Assembly: GCA_022376925.1 (NCBI GenBank)
Contig: JAIOJX010000032.1
Span: 97,084,794-97,148,793 of the forward strand
Direction of reading: 5' to 3'
From: Tragulus kanchil
Lineage: Eukaryota; Chordata; Mammalia; Artiodactyla; Tragulidae
Length of the DNA: 64,000 bases
A program made the translations under genes and the position numbers. The notes beneath the pieces were generated by a model, which did no database searches, was not told the DNA's origin, and saw nothing but the letters and a program-made list of their open reading frames with translations. Below, piece by piece: positions 24,837 to 35,249 of the stretch; positions within the stretch are counted from its first letter, which is position 1; the number at the start of each line of letters is the position of its first letter.

Positions 24837-26704
24837 AAGACACCAGGGATGTGGAGATAAATGAGGTGCAATACAGTTGAATACATTCTGGGGGTTGGGG
24901 GGGGGGTGTTAAGAAGAGGATACCATTGGGGATGGAGGGCAGGAATTTAATCAACACTCCATAAAGGAAGTCAAAGAAGGCTTCCTGGAGTTTGAAGGAT
25001 CTAGTGTTCTATGTTTCTCCAAGTGAAAAGAAATTACTGTAAGTTTCTCAGGCAGAAGGAAGACCTTAGCAAAGACCCAGAAGTGTAAGAGAACATGGGT
25101 ATGGTATCCTTAGACCCACTGACCAAGAAATGCACCATCTGACAAGTCTTTCCAATGCTCTAAGCATTTTGTTAGAGGAAAAGTAATGATGGATTCCTTG
25201 AACTAATTCCCGTGGCCTGGGTCTCAACTCCAAGTGCCCAAAGGGGTACTTGCTGGAAAAGAAAATGGTGAAGCAGGCTGGGTGGAGACCACTGTAAAAT
25301 GCAAGACACTCAATCCTTCTCAAGGGGCAGTGCCAGGGCAGCTCTGGCCAATTCCTCCCACATGGGAATGAGAACCCAGGACTGCCAAGTCCTTTTATTA
25401 TTATTTTTTTTTTTTTAGAAAAACAGAGAAATCTGGGTTTTTATGTGAAATTTCTTAGTTTTTCAATGTTGGACACTAATCCAAAAAGGATTTTTTTTTT
25501 TTTTCAAGCACAGGGTGGGTCTAACAAAACCCAGCTGGGGACCAGATTCAGCTTGTGGGCTGCTAGCCTATAACCCAGCATGCAGGCAGAAAAGAGCAAC
25601 AGGGCCAGTCCCCTAAGAGTACAAAGACAAGGAGAGATGCCCAGAGGAGTTACTGCCTTCATCTGGAGACTTCACTTCACACACAGAGTAAGCAGTGATG
25701 GCGGCCAAGGGGTGGCTCTGGGGTGGTAAGGAGCAGGAATACTCTGACCTTCCATTTCCACAAAAAGGAAGAGAAAAGTAACATACACTTGAAGTGCAGT
25801 GGGTCTTTACTTTGGAACAGAACGATCTGGACAGGCAAACCCAGCAACAAGAAGTGGTATGATAAATCATTTAGTAAGTTCATCCATCCATCCATGAAAA
25901 CATCTACTGAATTATCAGTGTTGGATGCTAAGCAATGTAGAAGACACCAGGGATGTGGAGATAAATGAGGTGCAATACAGTTGAATACATTCTGGGGGTT
26001 GGGGGGGGGTGTTAAGAAGAGGATACCATTGGGGATGGAGGGCAGGAATTTAATCAACACTCCATAAAGGAAGTCAAAGAAGGCTTCCTGGAGTTTGAAG
26101 GATCTAGTGTTCTATGTTTCTCCAAGTGAAAAGAAATTACTGTAAGTTTCTCAGGCAGAAGGAAGACCTTAGCAAAGACCCAGAAGTGTAAGAGAACATG
26201 GGTATGGTATCCTTAGACCCACTGACCAAGAAATGCACCATCTGACAAGTCTTTCCAATGCTCTAAGCATTTTGTTAGAGGAAAAGTAATGATGGATTCC
26301 TTGAACTAATTCCCGTGGCCTGGGTCTCAACTCCAAGTGCCCAAAGGGGTACTTGCTGGAAAAGAAAATGGTGAAGCAGGCTGGGTGGAGACCACTGTAA
26401 AATGCAAGACACTCAATCCTTCTCAAGGGGCAGTGCCAGGGCAGCTCTGGCCAATTCCTCCCACATGGGAATGAGAACCCAGGACTGCCAAGTCCTTTTA
26501 TTATTATTTTTTTTTTTTTAGAAAAACAGAGAAATCTGGGTTTTTATGTGAAATTTCTTAGTTTTTCAATGTTGGACACTAATCCAAAAAGGATTTTTTT
26601 TTTTTTTCAAGCACAGGGTGGGTCTAACAAAACCCAGCTGGGGACCAGATTCAGCTTGTGGGCTGCTAGCCTATAACCCAGCATGCAGGCAGAAAAGAGC
26701 AACA
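24498..26704 (+). repeat. direct duplication 8 (unit about 1.10 kb)
   Basis: Positions 24498-25601 are repeated at 25602-26704, offset 1103-1104. Differences are in homopolymers: a G run at 24898-24907 is one shorter in the second copy, and T runs vary near 25490 and 26593. Positions 24498-24836 also belong to duplication 7, so that piece is present three times. Confidence 0.95.
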
Positions 26705-26754
26705 GGGCAGTGCAGGCCAATGGATAGTGCCCAGGGCTGGAGGTGGTCTGGAGG

Positions 26755-26890
26755 TGGTGAGAATCCTGCCTCTGTCACTTGTTGTGTAGCTTTCAAGAAG
26801 CGACTTAAGCCCTCTGGGTCTTGTTTTCCTCATCTGTGTAATGGAATAATAACACCGTGTCATGGAGGGGCTTAGATGAAATACTGTGTG
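26755..26890 (+). mobile_element. MIR SINE (second copy 27912-28047)
   Basis: MIR core: 'tcctgcctctgtcacttgttgtgtagctttcaagaagcgacttaagccc', then 'tgttttcctcatctgtgtaatggaataataac'. One of the better MIR matches in the window. Confidence 0.8.
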
Positions 26891-27299
26891 TACATCCACT
26901 CATATAGTGCAGATGGTTTAAGAAATTAATCCCAAGAAGAAAAAAAAAAAAAAATTACACGCTAAATAATGAACTGTTGTCAAGCAGAAAGGTTAGCTGG
27001 GACTATAAGGTTATTTTTTAATGGAAAAGTACTAAGAAGTAATAAAAGCCTGGGCACTGTGCTGTAACAACAGCAAATTAGTCCAACAACGGACAGTGTC
27101 TCATTATTGTGTTTTGTATTACATATGAAGCCATTTTTTCCGACATTGTAAATTTCTTAAAACAAATGCATTTGTAAGACTGCACAGCTTCATAATTTTT
27201 CCCTTTAATATTATAGTGTAAGCTTTGTTGTTGCTATACAAATATTTATTATCTACTCAGTACATGCGCCAGAAGGATTTTTTTCAAAGTCGTAAAATA

Positions 27300-27600
27300 G
27301 ATGGTGTCACACCCATGTTTCAAATCCATCAACCATTTCCCACTCCTCTTGAAATAAAATCCAAATTCCTGCCTATGGCCTCCAAGCTGTGCAGGGTCTG
27401 GCTTCTGGTCTCGTGTCTAACCCATCTCCTGAGCCTCTCTACTTTGCTCATACCCCAAACCCTGTCCCCACGCCCGGCCCTACTGACCTCCAAGGCTGAT
27501 CTCACAGTTGCCTTTCTCCCCTCATTGAACCTGCTGCTTTTGCTTCCTGAAAAATCTCATAATTTCTGTCAACCAAAACCTCCCAAGATAACACACTAGT
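27300..27600 (+). mobile_element. L2 LINE body (second copy 28457-28757)
   Basis: Typical L2 order: 'accatttcccactcctcttgaaataaaatccaaattcctgcc', 'atggcctccaagctgtgcagggtctggc', then 'acccatctcctgagcctctctac'. In the second copy the L2 runs on to an end near 28985. The 124-codon open frame over it is not a gene. Confidence 0.75.
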
Positions 27601-28817
27601 CATGCCAAAGTCTAGTTTTCTCCCTCATAGCATTTTCCAGGAAATAAAATCAGGGACCAGATTCAGCTTGTGCTGCTTAGCCATATTTAACAGAGAAATC
27701 TGGGTTTATGTGAAATTTCTTAGTTTTTCAATGTTGGACACTAATCCAAAAGGATTTTTTTTTTCAAGCACAGGGTGGGTCTAACAAAACCCAGCTGGGG
27801 ACCAGATTCAGCTTGTGGGCTGCTAGCCTATAACCCAGCATGCAGGCAGAAAAGAGCAACAGGGCAGTGCAGGCCAATGGATAGTGCCCAGGGCTGGAGG
27901 TGGTCTGGAGGTGGTGAGAATCCTGCCTCTGTCACTTGTTGTGTAGCTTTCAAGAAGCGACTTAAGCCCTCTGGGTCTTGTTTTCCTCATCTGTGTAATG
28001 GAATAATAACACCGTGTCATGGAGGGGCTTAGATGAAATACTGTGTGTACATCCACTCATATAGTGCAGATGGTTTAAGAAATTAATCCCAAGAAGAAAA
28101 AAAAAAAAAAATTACACGCTAAATAATGAACTGTTGTCAAGCAGAAAGGTTAGCTGGGACTATAAGGTTATTTTTTAATGGAAAAGTACTAAGAAGTAAT
28201 AAAAGCCTGGGCACTGTGCTGTAACAACAGCAAATTAGTCCAACAACGGACAGTGTCTCATTATTGTGTTTTGTATTACATATGAAGCCATTTTTTCCGA
28301 CATTGTAAATTTCTTAAAACAAATGCATTTGTAAGACTGCACAGCTTCATAATTTTTCCCTTTAATATTATAGTGTAAGCTTTGTTGTTGCTATACAAAT
28401 ATTTATTATCTACTCAGTACATGCGCCAGAAGGATTTTTTTCAAAGTCGTAAAATAGATGGTGTCACACCCATGTTTCAAATCCATCAACCATTTCCCAC
28501 TCCTCTTGAAATAAAATCCAAATTCCTGCCTATGGCCTCCAAGCTGTGCAGGGTCTGGCTTCTGGTCTCGTGTCTAACCCATCTCCTGAGCCTCTCTACT
28601 TTGCTCATACCCCAAACCCTGTCCCCACGCCCGGCCCTACTGACCTCCAAGGCTGATCTCACAGTTGCCTTTCTCCCCTCATTGAACCTGCTGCTTTTGC
28701 TTCCTGAAAAATCTCATAATTTCTGTCAACCAAAACCTCCCAAGATAACACACTAGTCATGCCAAATCTGCTCATCTGAGTTTTCTCCCTCATAGCATTT
28801 TCCAGGAAATAAAATCA

Positions 28818-29325
28818 CTTTACTTGTGTATTTGTCTCTGGGTCTATTTTCTGCCTTTCTCCACTGGGTAGAATTTGAGTTCCAAGAAGCCTACCCAGGG
28901 CCCTCATCTGTCTTGCTCACCTTGGCATCCTAATACCCATCACATAGGAGACACTCAACCAGTACTAGTAAATGAGAAAAATGATCCCACCAACCATGGT
29001 TCCCAGCCTCAGATTCTCCTGAAATCATCACTTTCAAGGTTCTTCCCTGAACCAGTTTACCTAAACCCTGGAAGGCAAACACTTGAAGAGGCAGCAGAGT
29101 GAAATGGTAACAAGCCCATTCTGTGGGTCTGAAATGCCAAGGTTCAAAGCCCAGTCTTGCCATTTATTAGCTGAATGGCCTTAGGCCAGTTGCTTAACAT
29201 TTCTGAGGCTGTTGTGTCATCTGTGAAGGATGAGACTAACTTCCTAGACTGGTTCTGAGGATGAGATAGGTTTAGCATGAATGAAATGCATAGACAAGTG
29301 CTAGATTTATAATAAGCACTGTCGA
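28818..29325 (+). mobile_element. L2 3' end followed by MIR
   Basis: 28860-28980 matches the L2 end ('ctcatctgtcttgctcaccttggcatcc', 'cacataggagacactcaaccagtactagtaaatgag'). 29110-29325 is a long MIR ('ccagtcttgccatttattagctgaatggccttaggccagttgcttaacatttctgaggc'). No gene is present. Confidence 0.7.
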
Positions 29326-29336
29326 CATTTTAGCTG

Positions 29337-31573
29337 CTGTTTTCATCTGTTTCCTTATTCTGTTCTTATTGCTTAGTTCAAAAAGGCTGTAATTTTGTGA
29401 AGGAAGGCCCCCATAGGAGAGGAACAAGGGATGCAGCTGTTTGTATGCTTCTTGATGCACATATACTTCCATGATATGAGACAAGGAGTAAGGCATTTAA
29501 GTTTTTGAGTTACAGTTTCCTCATTTCTGGGCTTCCACGGTGGCTCAGCAGTAAAGAATCTGCCTGCAATGCTAGGAGATGCACTGATCCCTGTGTTGGG
29601 AAGATCTCCTGAAGGAGGGCATGGCAACCCACCCCAGTATTTTTGCCTGGAGAAGCCCCATGGACAGAGGAGCCTGGTGGGCTACATACAGTCCATAGGG
29701 TTGCAGAGTTGGACACAACTGAAACAACTGAGCATTCATCTTACTCATTTATAAAAAATGATAATATCTAAACACAAGGTTAGGGTAAAGATTAAGTAAT
29801 CACTGTGGAATACAATAATTATGGGGCTGGAAGCATTGGTGAATTTTAGTGGAAACAAGCACAAGGTATTCAGTGAGTCAATATGGTTTGCAGTTCAAAG
29901 CTGGTTACCTCTTTCTACAGGATGTGGAGGATTTGGATAAATGAATGACTCTGAAAACATGTTTTATACTTTTCTACTATTTTCTGTGATCGTGTCTAAC
30001 AACTTTGTAGTCATTTTTGCATGCTTTCTTTCGCTATTATTCAAATGGGAAAAACATGCAACTCATTACACTCAGCAACTTGAAATAAGATATTCTAGTG
30101 CTTAAACTTCTCTCAAGTGACTCTAGACATCTCCATCAGCAGAGACAAACATTTTAAAACACAATGGAAGTGAGAAACTACTATTTGAATATCTCCTGTA
30201 TAAGATACTTTACAAATATCTGACTAAATTACAATAATGCCACAAGGCTGATACTTTTGTCATTTGACACCTAAGCATAATGAAAATCAGAGATGCTGAT
30301 TTAGCCAAAGGTCATAAAACAGGAGAGTGGTGAAGAAAGATTTAAACACAAGTATTATTTGCCTTCAAATCCTGTACTTGTTATTGTTATAGAACTGTGT
30401 TATACCTTCCAAAGTTCCTGTCTTGTATTAGTCCTATTGCTAAGACCCAGTGTGATACTGTTTTCATCTGTTTCCTTATTCTGTTCTTATTGCTTAGTTC
30501 AAAAAGGCTGTAATTTTGTGAAGGAAGGCCCCCATAGGAGAGGAACAAGGGATGCAGCTGTTTGTATGCTTCTTGATGCACATATACTTCCATGATATGA
30601 GACAAGGAGTAAGGCATTTAAGTTTTTGAGTTACAGTTTCCTCATTTCTGGGCTTCCACGGTGGCTCAGCAGTAAAGAATCTGCCTGCAATGCTAGGAGA
30701 TGCACTGATCCCTGTGTTGGGAAGATCTCCTGAAGGAGGGCATGGCAACCCACCCCAGTATTTTTGCCTGGAGAAGCCCCATGGACAGAGGAGCCTGGTG
30801 GGCTACATACAGTCCATAGGGTTGCAGAGTTGGACACAACTGAAACAACTGAGCATTCATCTTACTCATTTATAAAAAATGATAATATCTAAACACAAGG
30901 TTAGGGTAAAGATTAAGTAATCACTGTGGAATACAATAATTATGGGGCTGGAAGCATTGGTGAATTTTAGTGGAAACAAGCACAAGGTATTCAGTGAGTC
31001 AATATGGTTTGCAGTTCAAAGCTGGTTACCTCTTTCTACAGGATGTGGAGGATTTGGATAAATGAATGACTCTGAAAACATGTTTTATACTTTTCTACTA
31101 TTTTCTGTGATCGTGTCTAACAACTTTGTAGTCATTTTTGCATGCTTTCTTTCGCTATTATTCAAATGGGAAAAACATGCAACTCATTACACTCAGCAAC
31201 TTGAAATAAGATATTCTAGTGCTTAAACTTCTCTCAAGTGACTCTAGACATCTCCATCAGCAGAGACAAACATTTTAAAACACAATGGAAGTGAGAAACT
31301 ACTATTTGAATATCTCCTGTATAAGATACTTTACAAATATCTGACTAAATTACAATAATGCCACAAGGCTGATACTTTTGTCATTTGACACCTAAGCATA
31401 ATGAAAATCAGAGATGCTGATTTAGCCAAAGGTCATAAAACAGGAGAGTGGTGAAGAAAGATTTAAACACAAGTATTATTTGCCTTCAAATCCTGTACTT
31501 GTTATTGTTATAGAACTGTGTTATACCTTCCAAAGTTCCTGTCTTGTATTAGTCCTATTGCTAAGACCCAGTG
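29337..31573 (+). repeat. direct duplication 10 (unit 1.12 kb, copies identical by eye)
   Basis: Positions 29337-30452 are repeated at 30458-31573, offset 1121, with a five-base filler TGATA at 30453-30457. I found no internal difference between the copies, including the SINE they carry. Confidence 0.95.
29527..29743 (+). mobile_element. Bov-A2 SINE inserted in a MIR (second copy 30648-30864)
   Basis: The Bov-A2 starts at CTGGGCTTCCACGGTGGCTC and ends with GAGTTGGACACAACTGAAAC plus a short tail. CTCATTT stands at 29520-29526 and 29744-29750. The left flank (ACAGTTTCCTCATTT) and right flank (ATAAAAAATGATAATATC) join into one MIR, so the SINE split it. The second copy exists because of duplication 10. 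Confidence 0.85.
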
Positions 31574-31638
31574 AATGTAGGTAAATAATATCAGACTTAT
31601 GTATGAATTTAAAGCCAGGTACCAACAGAGAAAGACTA
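31574..31638. other. short spacer before nested SINE site
   Basis: Sequence between the end of duplication 10 and the first target-site copy of the nested SINE pair. Nothing is recognised. Confidence 0.4.
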
Positions 31639-31652
31639 TAGCTTCCACTATA

Positions 31653-32165
31653 GTGAAAATCGCTCAGTCATGTCTGACTCTTTGAGACCTCATGGACGAG
31701 TCATGGAATTCTCCAGGCAAGAATACTGGAATGTGGGGCTTCCCTGGTGGTCCAGTGGGTGAGGACACCACCATGCAGTGCAAGGGGCGCCGGTTCGACC
31801 TGTGGCCTGAGAAGATCCCACGTGCCTCGGAGCGGCTGGACCGATGTGTCCAATTACTGAGCTGGAGCTGTGGAGCGCATGCGCCCAGAGCCGGCGCTCT
31901 GCAACAACAGAGGCCACTGCGATGTGAGGCCCACACGGGCCAAAGAACAAAGATGGATGAAAACAGATAAATGAAAAGACCAGTAGAAGTGGCCCGCCCG
32001 CCCCCCGCCTCCCTCTGCAATCCACCTCCCCACCACAAAAAAAAAAAAGAATACTGGAATGGATAGCCGTTCCCTTCTCCAGGGGATCTTTCCAACCTGG
32101 GGATCGAACCTAGGCCTCCTGTAATGCAAACAGATTCTTTATCATCTGAGCCACCAGGGAAGTCT
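31653..32165 (-). mobile_element. Bov-A2 SINE, minus strand, split by another SINE
   Basis: Left part 31653-31733 and right part 32047-32165 form one minus-strand Bov-A2: 'cgctcagtcatgtctgactctttgagacc', 'tctccaggcaagaatactgg', 'ttctccaggggatctttccaacc', then 'catctgagccaccagggaag'. TAGCTTCCACTATA stands on both outer sides (31639-31652 and 32166-32179) as a perfect 14-bp target-site duplication. Confidence 0.95.
31734..32046 (+). mobile_element. Bov-tA-family SINE nested in Bov-A2
   Basis: It starts TGGGGCTTCCCTGGTGGTCC. It carries the B box in GCCGGTTCGACCTGTGG and the GAGCGGCTGGACCGATGTG body, and ends in a C-rich part and a poly-A tail (32037-32048). AAGAATACTGGAATG is perfect on both sides (31719-31733 and 32047-32061). 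This insertion is therefore younger than the Bov-A2 around it. Confidence 0.95.
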
Positions 32166-32179
32166 TAGCTTCCACTATA

Positions 32180-33261
32180 TCACCATTAAAAAAGAAATGG
32201 TGCATTTCCAAGAAAGAAACTGACATTACCTCTCATAAAGTTTCAAGATAGGAAACCTAAAGGAAAGAAAACAGATGTTGCTATGTAATCAAGAGGAATG
32301 GAAGAATAGGGTTGGTTGAGGCACTTACTGTGCATGCCTCTTACTGTATAGAGACAATCACCAGGCTTTCCTGAAGTCTAACAGAGTTTTATTTTTAATA
32401 GCTCCTACGTCAAAGCATTCAATCAACACCTTGCACAGCTAGTAATAAGTTATCAAACCATCTCTGTGGGCATCCAAACTCCCAGTTTCCTCCCAAGAAT
32501 CTACAATACACAGGGAAAAGCGCATTAGAACCAGAGCATCACTTACTCATTTTCCCAATATGTTATCAGAACAGAAGCAGAAGGGTACGGACTGGGGAGA
32601 TGAAAAGGGAAGATATGTTTTCTAAACCCATCAACAACATCAGCTGACATTCCAGCCAGTTGCTTCCAGACTTTTGGAATGAACAATGAAAACTGCAAAC
32701 TATAAAATGATTAGCTTTCTGCTCTGCTGACAATGGCAGAAAGAGGAAATGAGTTAAAAGATGGATTGGAGTATCTCCATGCATCCTCTAGAAGCCAGTT
32801 AATTATCTTCCATTAACACTGAGCTGTCAGGATCGCATCAGCCAGTTAACTTGCTTGACCTTCCTCTGCCTGTACCTCGTTACCCTACAATGTTTCATGT
32901 TTATAAAGATAGGAGACTCCAGCTGTTCCAGCCTGAGAGACTTAATTTACATTTGGCCTTCATTAAGATGAGAGTCAGCATCATTGAGACCAAATGGAGA
33001 AGCCAGACTGCTGGGGGTTATGAAAAATTCACATAGCATATTTCCTTTTATCTGACAATTCTTATTAAGGAGACATACGTCAACCTAAAACACATAAACC
33101 TTAAATGTAAAGGACATGATTAAAATTCTATATTGCAGAACTAGGACCTGAGTGACTTTGCCTGTGAGCTATGGTGGTCCTACTACACCACTTCTGTCTT
33201 CTGAGAAGTTTGAACTGCAAGTTCTGTCCAACTGCCTCTGACATCTGATTCCAGGCTAAAG
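32180..33261. other. intronic sequence, nothing recognised
   Basis: Over a kilobase without a gene or secure repeat. Open frames of 61-72 codons on both strands show no family resemblance. Confidence 0.5.
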
Positions 33262-33544
33262 ACAAGGCACACAGGAATGACAGCAATACTGAAAAGGAGT
33301 GGTCAGCCCTGACTCCTCCACCTAGCTCACTTCTCATGGTCAGTCGGTCTCAAAGTCCTGCTGACATCCTCCAACAATTTCCAGAACTCATCTCCTCTCA
33401 TCCCACAGTCCTCTCATCAGGTCTCATCACTTCTCACCTGGAGAGCTGTAACAACTCCTTACTGGCCCACTCAAGTCATTCAAAAAATATTTACTGAGTA
33501 CCCATTATATCTCAGGCATTTGACTAGGGAGAGGAGCATAGCAG

Positions 33545-33660
33545 AGGAAGGCATGGCAACCCACTCAAGTATTCCTGCCTGGAGAATCCCATGAACAGAG
33601 AAGCCTTGTGGGCTACAGTTCACAGGGTCACAAAGAGTTGGATATGACTAATGTGACTTT
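33545..33660 (+). mobile_element. Bov-A/BovB-related 3' fragment (second copy 34644-34759)
   Basis: It matches the 3' half of Bov-A: GGAAGGCATGGCAACCCACT, 'attcctgcctggagaatccca', 'gggctacagttcacagggtc', 'aagagttggatatgact'. It is followed by a GCAT repeat (33661-33674). Confidence 0.85.
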
Positions 33661-33818
33661 GCATGCATGCATGCAGGGACACAGCAAGGGACAAAATGGA
33701 CATCACCTCCATCCTCCTGTGGATTACAATGGTTAGAGAGGGCAAGCTTTATACAAATCATTATACATACTGACATGTCACTACAATTTATGAAAGAAAT
33801 AAAATTAAGAGTAAAATG

Positions 33819-34256
33819 GCAAAGCTTCCCTGGCTAAGAATAGTGGTTAAGAATCCTCCTGCCAATCCAAGTGGCACAGGTCTGACCTCTGGTCTGGGAA
33901 GATCCCACATGCTTCAAGGTAACTAAGTCTGTGTGCCATAGCTACTGAAGCCTGCGTGCTCTAAAGCTCATGATCCACAACAACAGAAGAGGCAATGAGA
34001 AGCCTGAATACTGCAACTAGAAAAAGCTTGCACAAAGCAATGACTTGTCGCAAACCCATGGACAGTAGCCCACCAGGCTCCTCTGGAATTCTCTAGGAAA
34101 AAATACTGGAGTGGGTTGCCATTCTCTTCTCCAGGGGATCTTCCCAAGCCAGGGATCGAATTCAGGTCTCCTGCATTGCAGGCAGATTTTTTTATCATCT
34201 GACCCACCAGGGAAGCCCAACTAAGACCCAATGGAGCCAAAAAATAGTATTTTAAA
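33819..34256 (+). mobile_element. older tRNA-derived (CHR-type) SINE split by Bov-A2 (second copy 34918-35352)
   Basis: The left part (33819-34045) reads as a CHR-type artiodactyl SINE: 'agcttccctggctaagaatagtggttaagaatcc', 'gggaagatcccacatgc', 'gcctgcgtgctctaaagc', 'caacaacagaagaggcaatgagaagcc'. It resumes after the Bov-A2 as AACTAAGACCCAATGGAGCC. TAAGAGTAAAATG flanks it at 33806-33818 and 34257-34269, a 13-bp target-site duplication. Confidence 0.85.
34046..34218 (-). mobile_element. Bov-A2 SINE, minus strand, nested (second copy 35145-35314)
   Basis: Reverse Bov-A2 blocks are seen: 'cccaccaggctcctctgg', 'aatactggagtgggttgcc', 'ctccaggggatcttcccaa', 'ttgcaggcagattttttta', 'ccaccagggaagccc'. 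It interrupts the CHR-type SINE. I could not fix a clean target-site duplication. Confidence 0.85.
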
Positions 34257-34276
34257 TAAGAGTAAAATGAAATGGG

Positions 34277-34356
34277 GTGCTTCCCTGGTGATCCAGTGGG
34301 TAAAGAGTCCATCTTGTAGTGCAAGGGGCACCGGTTTGATCCCTGGCCCAGGAGGA
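34277..34356 (+). mobile_element. Bov-tA SINE cut off at a duplication join
   Basis: The start GTGCTTCCCTGGTGATCCAG runs through the B box (CACCGGTTTGATCCCTGG) to CCCAGGAGGA. It is then replaced by the start of duplication 11 copy 2. The complete element is at 35373-35675 and 36463-36765. The truncation is a consequence of the join and not of retrotransposition. Confidence 0.85.
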
Positions 34357-35249
34357 AGGCACGACAGGAAAAAAAATGACAGCAATACTGAAAAGGAGTG
34401 GTCAGCCCTGACTCCTCCACCTAGCTCACTTCTCATGGTCAGTCGGTCTCAAAGTCCTGCTGACATCCTCCAACAATTTCCAGAACTCATCTCCTCTCAT
34501 CCCACAGTCCTCTCATCAGGTCTCATCACTTCTCACCTGGAGAGCTGTAACAACTCCTTACTGGCCCACTCAAGTCATTCAAAAAATATTTACTGAGTAC
34601 CCATTATATCTCAGGCATTTGACTAGGGAGAGGAGCATAGCAGAGGAAGGCATGGCAACCCACTCAAGTATTCCTGCCTGGAGAATCCCATGAACAGAGA
34701 AGCCTTGTGGGCTACAGTTCACAGGGTCACAAAGAGTTGGATATGACTAATGTGACTTTGCATGCATGCATGCAGGGACACAGCAAGGGACAAAATGGAC
34801 ATCACCTCCATCCTCCTGTGGATTACAATGGTTAGAGAGGGCAAGCTTTATACAAATCATTATACATACTGACATGTCACTACAATTTATGAAAGAAATA
34901 AAATTAAGAGTAAAATGGCAAAGCTTCCCTGGCTAAGAATAGTGGTTAAGAATCCTCCTGCCAATCCAAGTGGCACAGGTCTGACCTCTGGTCTGGGAAG
35001 ATCCCACATGCTTCAAGGTAACTAAGTCTGTGTGCCATAGCTACTGAAGCCTGCGTGCTCTAAAGCTCATGATCCACAACAACAGAAGAGGCAATGAGAA
35101 GCCTGAATACTGCAACTAGAAAAAGCTTGCACAAAGCAATGACTTGTCAAACCCATGGACAGTAGCCCACCAGGCTCCTCTGGAATTCTCTAGGAAAAAA
35201 TACTGGAGTGGGTTGCCATTCTCTTCTCCAGGGGATCTTCCCAAGCCAG

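Larger units (their letters stand above)
26525..28817 (+). repeat. direct duplication 9 (unit about 1.16 kb)
   Basis: Positions 26525-27652 are repeated at 27689-28817. Between them lie 36 bases (27653-27688) that are a damaged version of the unit's own ACCAGATTCAGCTTGTGGGC region. Copy 2 is short of bases in its first 80 bases. Copy 1 lacks about eight bases near its end ('gccaaagtctagttttc' against the longer 28757-28788 version). Positions 26525-26704 are shared with duplication 8. Confidence 0.9.

Noticed and set aside
27225..27599. 124-codon frame as a novel small protein
   Set aside because: It overlies an L2 remnant and is repeated at 28382 only because of duplication 9. No start context or splice structure supports it.
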